Source of the DNA: Punctularia strigosozonata HHB-11173 SS5
Lineage: Eukaryota > Basidiomycota > Agaricomycetes > Corticiales > Punctulariaceae
Assembly (NCBI RefSeq): GCF_000264995.1
Contig: NW_006767438.1
Coordinates: 1,732,636-1,796,635, forward strand
Reading direction: 5' to 3'
DNA: 64,000 nt
Shown: piece by piece, positions 39,201-49,379 of the stretch
How the letters are laid out: the number at the start of each line of letters is the position of its first letter
How positions within the stretch are numbered: position 1 is the stretch's first letter
Made by a program: the position numbers and the translations under genes
Notes under the pieces: generated by a model
Told to the model about the DNA's origin: nothing
Databases searched by the model: none
Seen by the model: only the letters and a program-made list of their open reading frames with translations

Positions 39201-40843
39201 CTCAGTGTATGAGTCAATGCAGTCAAATCCAACACAGGGATGGTCACTGACCGTGATTCGCCGGATCAGAAAGTAGCGAAAGATACGTGATCAAAGCGTT
39301 CAACGAAGCCGGTGCGACTGGTAGCGAGAGTTGTTCTAGGAAGAGCATTAGTGATGGACGACAGAAAGGCATGACGGACAAAATTTACCGCTAGTCGACG
39401 CAGTAGTAGACGATGACGCTTCGGGTTTGAGCAGTCGCGTAAGGTCATCTTCGACGCTTCTGGAGTTGAATTCACCTGGGTGAAGAGGTGAGCTTCGCAT
39501 TCTTCATGATGGTAGAGCAAAAGAACAGGGTTATAAGATCCTAGAACGAGGCATGCTTCAGCTCACTTGGTTTTCGCTCCGTACACACGACACCGCATCG
39601 TTCTAGGACGGCTTTCAACTTATTGAGGTCGACGTCCCGGTCGGTCTTGCCCGAGACTGTGCCAGTGGGAACGAGACATTCTTTGATGCCAAGCTGTATG
39701 ATCAGAGACTAGATGGCAGATGATTAGTGCACATTTGGCGCTTCGGAAACGGTGAAGCGCACCTCTGTATTAGAGAAAAGGTCGTTATCGGCGAAATCCG
39801 CTACGCCAATCTCGCGCAGTGTCGTGTCCGCAAATGCGACCCCGATATTCTTCGTGGTGGCTACAGAACGATGAACTCGATTAGTGAGCACTCAGAGTGT
39901 GGATAAGCTTTAGTCAACGCACCTTTGACGTATGTCGAGCCAGGCGGACCTGATGACGAGGCGATCTTTATTGCCATGACCATGGGTGCAGTCATGAGGT
40001 CCGTATTAACGAACAGCATATCCTCCACGGCTTGCAGGTTTCCCGGAGACGCCTGAGAACCATATGTTAGCATATATACATGGTGTGAGGGTCAAACACG
40101 AAGTGTATGCGCATCTTGACCGCAGAGTAAAGGCGCGTGCTGAACGCAGAGCAATCGCGCATTTTCAATGCGGAAGTTGCACGAAGAGCATACACACGGG
40201 CGCGACGCGTGATATATGCGTGGGTCGAATGGAGATCATGCGCGGTGCGCTCGATGAAGTATATGTGTAGGTTGAATGGAGAATATATACGCGGGTCCAG
40301 CGCGGAGTATATGAGTGGATCGAACGAAGAGCATATGCGCGCGAGTAAATAGGCGGGCTGGAGATAGGGTATATGCGCACCTCTTTGTCAAGCACGAACT
40401 TCGTCGCCTTCTTGCCTTGTCCCTTCTCCGGTACCCAGATCTCTACACGAAGCTGCTTTGCCGTTAGGGCCTCTCGCAAGAAACCTTTGGCCATCATCTC
40501 GTTCATCGTCACGCTCGCGAGGCCGGTCTTGTTCGGCCCGCTCGAGCCCTTGCCGAGCCATTTAATCACGCTGTTCGTGTGGAAGACGTGCTGAGCGACG
40601 TAGTGAGCGTCGGGACCATGAGCGGAGAAGTAGTCTTTATCCGAGGCATGTCGCGCGAAGAGACGAAGAGTGCCGTGCGTCTCGGGCGACTTGGCGGGTA
40701 ACTTGGCGAAGAACGAACAAAACCCAGGATCTGTGACGGTATCTTCGATGCAGGTGTCAAACAGAGGCGGGGTCGCTATGACTATGATACCCACCTAAAT
40801 CCAGCGTCTCACTGTCCTTCTCTTTCCCGTACATGAGGGCCAT
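36254..40843 (-). CDS. MSH2: DNA mismatch repair protein MSH2
   Basis: MutS-family ATPase, multi-exon, on the minus strand. The N-terminal exon [16 protein letters not shown] joins across a 52 bp intron to [16 protein letters not shown]; domain I continues with [20 protein letters not shown]. Further on, [13 protein letters not shown] and [14 protein letters not shown] are MSH2-specific. The Walker A GPNM/GGKST is split by an intron (37370-37421) and continues TYIRQ; then [20 protein letters not shown] and Walker [11 protein letters not shown] (about 37025-37050). The C-terminus has [31 protein letters not shown] and a coiled Glu-rich end. Known role: pairs with MSH6 or MSH3 to bind mismatches in the nucleus. 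One intron (40053-40380) is about six times longer than the rest and is filled with a minisatellite. No frame break was noticed in the exons checked. A second in-frame start lies at 40834. Confidence 0.92.
40053..40380 (-). repeat. Minisatellite-filled MSH2 intron
   Basis: The intron after FVLDKE runs from GTGCGC to TCAG (328 bp), against roughly 50 bp for others in the gene. Its interior is made of diverged units of about 35-45 bp carrying GTATATGCGC-like and GTCGAACG-like words with AGAGCATA-type spacers (plus-strand reading). The intron reads open in frame for most of its length on the minus strand but encodes only low-complexity sequence. Confidence 0.75.
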
Positions 40844-41643
40844 ATTTCTAGACCACGTGGTGAAGCAGGCTCAGGGAGTTGTGATAGTTCGTGCTTTCCT
40901 CCACAAGAAAGGCCTAAGTACACGGTAGCACTAACTCTGTTCAAGTAAAGGCTTAGTAGTTGGATGTTGTGAGGAAAGCAAAAGCAAGGAACTTCGACGC
41001 GCAAAAGACGCGTTTGCGCGCGTTTATGCGCTTTACGTCACGCGGCAACGTGCACCACCCCCGGCGTCGGCCGATTGCCAAGTTCTGGTCCGCCACGACA
41101 CGACTTGCTGGAAGGATCCGTTGACTCTGGTGATTTCATTCTAATTGATGTTCCTCCCTTTCTTGAGCGTGCCCTGCTCCTCACTGTCTTCCCGCGGTAG
41201 CGCTCGCGCTCGTGCCAACGCGCCACCGTCATATGCGCTCGGTTGCCCCGTCCAGATTTCGTTGGGTAGAACGCCAACGTGTATCGATTCAATCTGCGAT
41301 AGGCATATATATAAAATACTACTGGTATGTGAGCTTGTCAAAGACCGTATCAGCACATTTCGAATGCGGCGAATCACTGGTCACCGCAGTAAGATGATGG
41401 CCATTGCAGGCTCATACCGCCACCGTAGGCTGTGTGGCAACACGGGCTATGCTGCGCAAGCTCGGATTGGCATCGAGTGTTCATCATGCAAAGAATAGCA
41501 CAATCGTATCAGCTATCCCTGAGAACGTATCTATCCCGCAAAACGAGCGCATGCATACTTATACGGAACCCTGTGGACGATCGCGCCAGCTTTCTTTTCT
41601 CCCCGCTGGGTCGGTCGGATCTTTCGTAGTGAACACTCTCGCG
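40844..41643. other. Intergenic between MSH2 and a DUF6534 gene
   Basis: The two genes are divergent, so this holds both promoters. A TATA-like stretch (CATATATATAAAATAC, 41305-41320) lies about 325 bp before the DUF6534 start. No gene recognised. Confidence 0.4.
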
Positions 41644-42939
41644 ATGTCGGACGGAACAACTTCCGGCGTCAACCTTCGTGAGGCTAACGTGGGGATTTTG
41701 TTTGTCGGATTTTGTATTGCCACAGGTCTTTTGGGTTTCACTCTGGCACAAGCGAGTGTTATCTTTCTTGCTCTGTCAGCCCTCTCTGACGATATTGCGG
41801 CGCAGGCTTCCCGGTATTTAAGCGAGTGTCGCCGAGACCCGCTGCTCATACGATGCCTCGTGGGATTTCTGTTGTACGTTCCCTGTTACCTGGACAACCC
41901 TTATATCTCAAGCTTGCTTCTGAACAGTATTACGGAAACGTTTATTACCGCTTTCAGTGCGTAAGAGGGCATACCTACGTGTAAACAGGACTAAATCCTG
42001 ACATAGCTGGTCATACGCTGTACTACATTCTGATCAGTCACACCTCGGACGCGACCGTCCTCCTGGATGTTCCGTGGGCCATTTCTATGTATAACCTTGG
42101 CACGTCTCTCGTGATGTTTTGTGTACAAATGTCTGTCTACATCATCGTCGCCGTTACCTTCGCTGACGCATACCAGATTCTTCTGCTATCGCACGTGGAG
42201 ACTTGGCGAGGGAGAGATCAAGGGCTTGGTGATTAACTCGCTACTGGTATACCAATCTCGATGAATACGCGCCCGTACAGATCTCATGTCGAGCTTTAGT
42301 TCTCAGCCACGCTAGCGGGAATGATCCTATCCATAAGTGCGAAGATTTCTTGCCATTGTTCGCACCTAACCAGTGAATCAGTTGCTTCTGTTGATATGAT
42401 GCATCGCGACTTATTCCGTATACTAATGGACGGGGAGAGGAAGGTGTGTTGATCCTCGGAACTTACCTCGAGTGGGCTCACATGAGCAGGCGATCACGGC
42501 CAGCGGGACGGGCATCGCAGCATTCGGCGACGTGCTGATCACCGCGACTCTGTACTTTTACATCGGCTCGTCGCGGACGGGGATGAGGCAAACAGAAGGC
42601 GTCATCTCACGGCTGTGCAACTATGTGCTCGCCCGCGGGCTCCTAATCCTGTACGTCACCGGAACCATCTTCGTTCCCCGAGACTAACCACAACGTTCCT
42701 ATGATCGCAGCATCTGCCACGTCTTGACGTTCATCACGTTCATCGTCTCTGACAACGCGTTCACTTGTCTCTTGTTCCACCAGCAGCTGTCCAAGCTCTA
42801 TTGCCTCACTCTCTTCTCGCTTCTTCTGTCATTCGAGCCCTTTCGGCTGGCGTCACGCGTGCAGCATGAGACGGGACCCTTTGATGATGCGCTGTCTAGT
42901 CGCATTCTATTGAAAGTGGAATGTGAGACAGACAGGTGA
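41644..42939 (+). CDS. DUF6534 seven-helix membrane protein (copy 4)
   Basis: Starts MSDGTTSGVNLREANVGILF (41644), continuing VGFCIATGLLGFTLAQASVI, then YLSECRRDPLLIRCLVGFLL, LLNSITETFITAF joined across a GTGCGT..TAG intron to GHTLYYILISHTSDATVLLD, VQMSVYIIVAVTFADAYQIL, and after further introns ITASGTGIAAFGDVLITATL with YFYIGSSRTGMRQTEGVISR. The last exon has ICHVLTFITFIVSDNAFTCL and HQQLSKLYCLTLFSLL and ends at 42939. Block order and the SSRTG..T..VISRL core fit DUF6534. The middle part near 42190-42470 is poorly resolved. It is more diverged from copies 1-3 than they are from one another. Confidence 0.68.
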
Positions 42940-43929
42940 GCTACTCAATAGCGCGGTGAAGTGGGCCGAGAATTGTAACTGACTCGCAAGTACGGCAGCG
43001 ACGGATACGTGAAGCCTTCTTCTGTGCGTGACTCATCGAGGATTATGTTTCCGCACGCAACTGGACCGCACGCCGTAACTCAAATTTTGGATCATTGTGA
43101 CCAGCAGCGTCCGTTTGCAGTTTGAATGCTATGAAGGTGCATAGGAGGGGCGACGTATTCTTGGGTCTCATGCTCCCCGGCGCTGTATCTTACTTGGCAC
43201 GCAATAACATTTGACCACTTTATTGACGTTACGTCGATGCCTTTTCCCGGACGTCGTGCGAGCCTGCCCTCAGGCAATGGATCACGAGCATATCAACCGA
43301 TGAATCCCACGCCCATGCCTTCACCATCCTTTTTTCCCTCTCCTATGTACGCGACAAGAACGCGTCGGGTGCCCAGCTTTCTCTTTTGCTGCAACTAGAA
43401 CTCGCGAACCATCTGAGCCTGATTCACGGTCTGATCGGTTACTGGAGGCTACTTGCCTCGCTGGCCTCGCCATAGGTCGTTTCTATCCGCACCATATGTG
43501 TACAGACGCAGCGGCTCTCCTACCGCAGCCTCTGAAGTGGCTTTTTGGTGCAATATCGAACCATGGGGTCCTCTCTAGGTGCCTGCGCATGCAACGTCTA
43601 CGTAGGCCTCGGAAGGGATCGTACATACGGCATTCAACTGGGTATATTCTTCCATTTGCTTCTGAATCGGGATTATAAAGACAGTCATGGTTGTTGTCGA
43701 GATTTGCCCCCACGAATACATCGGATCTGCCCCCGTCACTCCTTCTCCATAGAGTTATCTGTCACCGAACGCGACTCCGCCTCCACGCTGGTATGCACGT
43801 CGATCCCGAGTCGCACATGGTCATTTTGTCTCGACCATGCGCTGAACTTACCGCGAGATCCCCGAGATTCAGTGCCAATCTTACCCTTGTTCCACTTGGG
43901 TCATCAGTGCTCCTTATTGAGGTCGAACG

Positions 43930-46062
43930 GCCCTCAAACCTCAGGCCCAGTCGAAACACCGTCTGAGCAGGGCGGAGCAGAGCTGAGCAAGATAGCACCG
44001 CCGCTCTGCTCAGTTCACGTCAGCTGGGCTCGGCGAAAAGCGACTAAGACGCTGAGCAGCGCTGAGCACAACTGAGCAGGATGGACTCTATATGAGCAGA
44101 ACTGACCATAGCTGCGTATATCGAGATGCCTTCCAGATGTTTGATACAGTATAGAAAAACTGTATTATATCATTCACCATCTACGTAATTTACATGAACT
44201 TATACTCGGTCATCACCGCCTTAACGCAGTGGAATCATAGTCACCAGTTGTCGAACAGAGGTACCAGCGCAGCAGCGTCTCTATGCTACAGACAGCACGA
44301 GTAAGCTGGGCTGATCATGGATGTCACAAACATACCGGGTCGCCACCTCGCATTTCGGATGATCTTGCCCGCGCACACCTGTACAGCAGACAACAGGGAA
44401 GCCATGGTCAACGTGAGTTTGGAAACGGCATGGTAAGAGCGCGCACGCACGTAACGCTGCATGGACGGCAAAGTACACGACGGGGCGGGCCGGCGGTCTA
44501 GTCATGGATCCGACTGACCGCTGTTGTTGGGTGGCCTTGCCCTTGTGATCTGAGTTGCATGCGCGATGACACAACACAAGACGATGCCTGCACACCATAT
44601 AAGCCCTTCAACCCATTNNNNNNNNNNNNNNNNNNNNNNNNNNNNNNNNNNNNNNNNNNNNNNNNNNNNNNNNNNNNNNNNNNNNNNNNNNNNNNNNNNN
44701 NNNNNNNNNNNNNNNNNNNNNNNNNNNNNNNNNNNNNNNNNNNNNNNNNNNNNNNNNNNNNNNNNNNNNNNNNNNNNNNNNNNNNNNNNNNNNNNNNNNN
44801 NNNNNNNNNNNNNNNNNNNNNNNNNNNNNNNNNNNNNNNNNNNNNNNNNNNNNNNNNNNNNNNNNNNNNNNNNNNNNNNNNNNNNNNNNNNNNNNNNNNN
44901 NNNNNNNNNNNNNNNNNNNNNNNNNNNNNNNNNNNNNNNNNNNNNNNNNNNNNNNNNNNNNNNNNNNNNNNNNNNNNNNNNNNNNNNNNNNNNNNNNNNN
45001 NNNNNNNNNNNNNNNNNNNNNNNNNNNNNNNNNNNNNNNNNNNNNNNNNNNNNNNNNCACAAACATACCGGGTCGCCACCTCGCATTTCGGATGATCTTG
45101 CCCGCGCACACCTGTACAGCAGACAACAGGGAAGCCATGGTCAACGTGAGTTTGGAAACGGCATGGTAAGAGCGCGCACGCACGTAACGCTGCATGGACG
45201 GCAAAGTACACGACGGGGCGGGCCGGCGGTCTAGTCATGGATCCGACTGACCGCTGTTGTTGGGTGGCCTTGCCCTTGTGATCTGAGTTGCATGCGCGAT
45301 GACACAACACAAGACGATGCCTGCACACCATATAAGCCCTTCAACCCATTGAGGCTAGCTTATATGCATATTTATCTACCTTTGTTTCGCTCTCAGATGG
45401 AAACCACGGGCTAGGATGACGGTGATATCGACTTTCGCCGGTGCTCTTCGACATAAACCGAACTTGCACTCCCGCAGCATGGCACGATATCTTGACCCGT
45501 TGTGGTATTCTTTGTTGCATAGACTCACCTTTCTTGCTCTACGGTGTCGCGTGAGCCTCAGCATGCGCATATAGTCAAGGAAAACATGGCGGGCATGAGT
45601 GTTTCCTACACCAAGTATGCAACCAAGCAGCTGTCGTGCTAATTCACACGTACCGCAGGCCGCTACAGCCCCAGGATTTGCCAGTCATCTGTCATAGATA
45701 GCTTGCGCTCACACAGTGTGGGCATTGGCGCAGGCAGGGGATGGTGGCGGTAGGAGGACAAGAAGTGTCCAGCGCGACTTGGGCAAATTTTTTCCGAGTC
45801 TCTCATTTTTGCTGTACCTCCTTGGAAGCCAGATCGGGATGTCGAAGTTTCGTAGATATCGGCGTCGTTGCGAAGTTGTGTATAACAATGTCAAAAATGG
45901 ACAAAACGAGCTAAAAAGAGCCGTGATCTGTGATTAAGGTTTCGGAAGATCCATCCAGCTCAGTCCTGCTCATACGTGCTCAGCACGGTCTTATTCTCCT
46001 CAGCTCTCGTCTGAGCTGCTCAGCTGGTGTTTTGACTGGGCCTCAGGCTCTAGGCACGACGG
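43930..46062. mobile_element. Non-autonomous element with inverted ends and CTGAGCA subterminal repeats
   Basis: The left end carries CTCAGGCCCAGTCGAAACAC (43940-43959); the right end (46027-46047) carries its inverted counterpart with about two differences. Inside each end is a cluster of CTGAGCA / TGCTCAG words (43961-44090 forward; 45955-46025 inverted), so the subterminal regions are also mirror-like. The interior has no transposase frame and includes an N gap. The length of about 2.1 kb, inverted ends and subterminal repeats suggest a DNA transposon relative of unknown superfamily. No clear target duplication could be fixed. The flank 42940-43929 holds no recognised gene. Confidence 0.6.
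44325..45350. repeat. Identical 293 bp flanks around an N gap
   Basis: 44325-44617 and 45058-45350 read the same base for base (offset 733) and directly abut the 440 bp N gap from both sides. This is what an unmerged contig overlap looks like, so the gap may be artificial. A true direct repeat is possible but less likely. Confidence 0.85.
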
Positions 46063-46583
46063 GCTTTCGTTGGCGCAACTCGCTGTCTACTTATACCCGC
46101 TCCATATTGCGGACAATGCTAACGACGTCAGATTCAGGGCCATTACGTCCCAATACAGTCAGGAAGCTTCCACTTGCGGTCGTCCTGTGACTGCGACGCG
46201 CTAGGCTACGGACGCCGGGGCCAGATGTAATCTTGCCGAATCTGCCGGGATTCTATGGCGTTTTGACGACGACTACATTACCTTCTCGGCTCGCACCCGC
46301 GTCCTTTGAGTTATGGCAAGGACATAGTGATCGATTCCTGGAGAAACGTATGCAAACGCAGCGTGAGGTGTTGGTAATCGCACTGACATGACAGCGAACA
46401 GGGACACTCGACTCCAGTTAAGTCGACAGGCTTGTCAGGTTGGAAAGAAGCTAACGTAGGGCTAGGGTGATCCTTGTATTAATGGACAGGACGATCCTCT
46501 CCGTCGTCCGCTACTCGACATTCGCCCCCCACCGCTCGAGCTCTACCCGGCTCTCCGCCACGGTCTAGCTGTCCTCGGAAAAG

Positions 46584-48311
46584 ATGGCCTTAACTCCAGC
46601 AGAACTCATGTATGCTCTCGAAATCTCATATCCCACACTCCGCGAGGCTGATCAGCCCTGTAGATACGGCCCCATCTTCTTGGGGGTGGTCATCAACATC
46701 CTCCTATACGGAATCATGACGACACAGACGTACCTATACTTTGCAACGTTTCGGAAGTAAGCTAGCAAATCAGCCTCCTCGATAGTTGTTACCGTGGTTA
46801 ACGCCTTGACTGCAGCGATCGTCTTTGGATGAAAGTATTCGTCGGTGTGCTATTCGTCGCTGACACGGCGAATACGGTGTTGTGCGTTATCATTCTCCTC
46901 CTTCTTTTACCTACCACCGGGACACTGACGATAGTGGCTTCGGTATAGCGATACCGTTTTCCTATACGAAAGGCTCATCGCCAATTACAGTACGCGAAAG
47001 CTTACCATTCCCCATTCATGGACGCTCATCCGCTTGCGGTGTAGACAACCCTACCAAATTGGGCTCCGCTGACTGGAGTACGTTCAACGACCTGTCTTCC
47101 CCTCCGCTTGCTGACCGTACCTTCATCAGTATTCAACACAGGTCAGCGTACATGATGAGGTTTACCGTTCGAAACACTGACTGCTGTCCTTTACCACTGT
47201 GTAGACCCTGCGTTAACGGTATGCCCAGCGCCTTCTCCGGAAATGGATCATGTTTAACCTCCGGCTCTTTTTAGGCTATCATTGCCTTCCTCGTCCAAAG
47301 CTTCTTCGCCTGGAGGTGCGATTCGTTCCTAACTCGCTCTCCTCGTGGCTCATCTCATCGCTTCTAGGGTGAAGATCGTTACCGGATCCATATGGGCGCT
47401 GGCCGGTATCATGTGCTGCTCCTGCGCGCAGCTTCGTACGTTTCTCCGTTTTCCACTTCCCTTATCATGCCTGTTCTGAGGTGTTCCATGCGTTGCAGTG
47501 GGTGGCCTCGCGACTGCTATAGCGTGTGGTATCGTCACGCAGTTCCAGGAATTCCATAAGTTCCAATCGGTCGTCATCGTCTGGCTCGTTGGGGCGGCCG
47601 TCGCTGACGTTGCGATCGCTATTGCCCTCGTGTCCCACCTGGTGAGTGTTCACCCGACTCCAAACCTGCGAATCCGGCGCTCATAGTTCCCTGGCTACCA
47701 GCGCACGCACCGGACTGGCTTTGTTGCGACTGACGATATTATCACGAGACTGACGAGAAGTACGTGCTCGATTTCGTCCTCCTAGATTCGTTATTGATTA
47801 CCCAACAGTGACTGTATCTACCGGCGCGATCACCGCTGTGTGCGCGACTGTCGATTTGATTGCTTTCTTGGCCAGCGTCAGTTCCTTCCTCGGAGACGCT
47901 CTGGATACTGCACTGACTGTCGATGACCCAGACTTCTGGCCTCCACCTCGTGTTCAACATGCCCCTAGCAAAACTGTACACCAACTCCCTGCTATCCTCG
48001 TGAGTCTTTGCCCGGCCTTTTTGTCTCTGCTCTTACATCTGTACCCCAGGCTTAATTCGCGACGCGGCGGACACTACTCGGAATCGGCGAGCACGAAGGA
48101 CGGGGGATACTCGAGGAATACCGGAATCGGCGGAGGACGCCGTCCCGACGTCCTCGAGCTTCAGACAGGAGGCAAGCACCCTAATGCCGTCAATGTCACC
48201 GTGACGCGGTCGGTCGACATCGGCGACGGCGGTGCGATACCCGCCAAGATGTATCCCGCGGACAGTGAAGATCACGTCGATACGATGGATGGGAAGGACG
48301 CGATGGTTTGA
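46584..48311 (+). CDS. DUF6534 seven-helix membrane protein (copy 5)
   Basis: Best resolved member. MALTPAELMYALEISYPTLR leads to YGPIFLGVVINILLYGIMTT with QTYLYFATFRK, then DRLWMKVFVGVLFVADTANT, WLRYSDTVFLYERLIANY, AIIAFLVQSFFAWR, RVKIVTGSIWALAGIMCCSC, GGLATAIACGIVTQFQEFHK, VVIVWLVGAAVADVAIAIAL, RTHRTGFVATDDIITRLT, TVSTGAITAVCATVDLIAFL, SGLHLVFNMPLAKLYTNSLL and LNSRRGGHYSESASTK. The cytosolic tail is Gly/Asp-rich and ends GKDAMV at 48311. Seven hydrophobic segments can be counted and short introns separate nearly every helix. WLVGAAVADV..RTGF..TDDII is the DUF6534 core. Function unknown; a receptor- or transporter-like role is only a guess from topology. Confidence 0.8.
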
Positions 48312-49299
48312 GGTCCTTCGGACGCGACACGAACTTCTTGGATGTTTTCTCTCCTTGCGATCCCCTGTCCCTCTTGTGTTTCACCCCCTTGTCCGCCCGT
48401 CCGTGGTGCGCCCGGAATATCTTCCGTGCACCTTTGAACTATTCTAGGATATGGCATGTCACTTTCGATGTTTCGCTATTTATCCTCGTATAGACGTCCT
48501 TCCTACGCCGTTCGTGGACTATATGGCTTGTATTATCTTGACTGTCTGTGTATGGTCGCATAACGCGCGAGATTATCTTGTTTGGATTCCAGAATCAGTA
48601 TGTCGCTGGTTGACGTGATCGTCGAGATGCACGCGGGTGAAGCTCGGAAAGGCGCGACCGCCTAAAGAGGCATCGCCTTTTTCGGAGAAAGGCGCTTTGC
48701 CTCTCACCACGATGTTGCCTCCGCCGGAGATCCTCATTCACGACTCCGCTCGACCTAACACACGCACATAGGATTCATGCTCAGTCTACTCCACTTCCGG
48801 CACCCGAGGAGTCAAATCAGTATAATACGAACCTTCTGTCTCGATGTTTCGGTACCCGGCCAATGCACGACCGAGCGACGACCGCGGAGGACTATGTGTC
48901 CGGTTACCCTTGAATACCTTGGGCTTGAAGTTGAAGCTTGTTTGTCTTTGGCCGGTATATCCTGGCGCCGGCTACTCAACGGCATCTATGCCGGTGCACG
49001 AACATGTCGTCGTTTCCAGTCATGACCCGGCGATCGGACATTTATGACATACCGCATCGTCTTGAGCTTGCTTCTAACCTCCTCCTCTGCCGTAATAGGA
49101 AAGGCGACTACTTCATTCGGCTGCGCTGACATGTCGACCTCGGTCTTCTCACTATCGAACGTGCCCAATACCGAAACACGGGAACTATATGGGGATGGGA
49201 CGTCCGGATGGGAGTGGGAAGGGTGGAGGTTGCGGAGGCTGATAAAGCGGGGCGATCTGAAATGAGATCGGTTTCTTTGTCTACGTCCCCCCCCCCCCC

Positions 49300-49336
<37 letters not shown>

Positions 49337-49379
49337 TCTCACCCACTTGTCGCCTTCGGTCACACATAAAATCTGAGCG
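48312..49379. promoter_or_regulatory. Intergenic and GMC gene upstream region with a poly-C tract
   Basis: Contains a C13-T-C34 run (49287-49334) followed by a CT-rich stretch and then, 45 bp after the run, the start codon of the GMC oxidoreductase. Nothing else was recognised in the kilobase. A pyrimidine tract just upstream of the start could sit in the promoter or 5' UTR; its length suggests instability. Confidence 0.6.

Noticed and set aside
44498-45331. Open frames running through the N gap
   Set aside because: They consist mainly of unknown residues and duplicated gap flanks. The same applies to the frames at 55483-56329.
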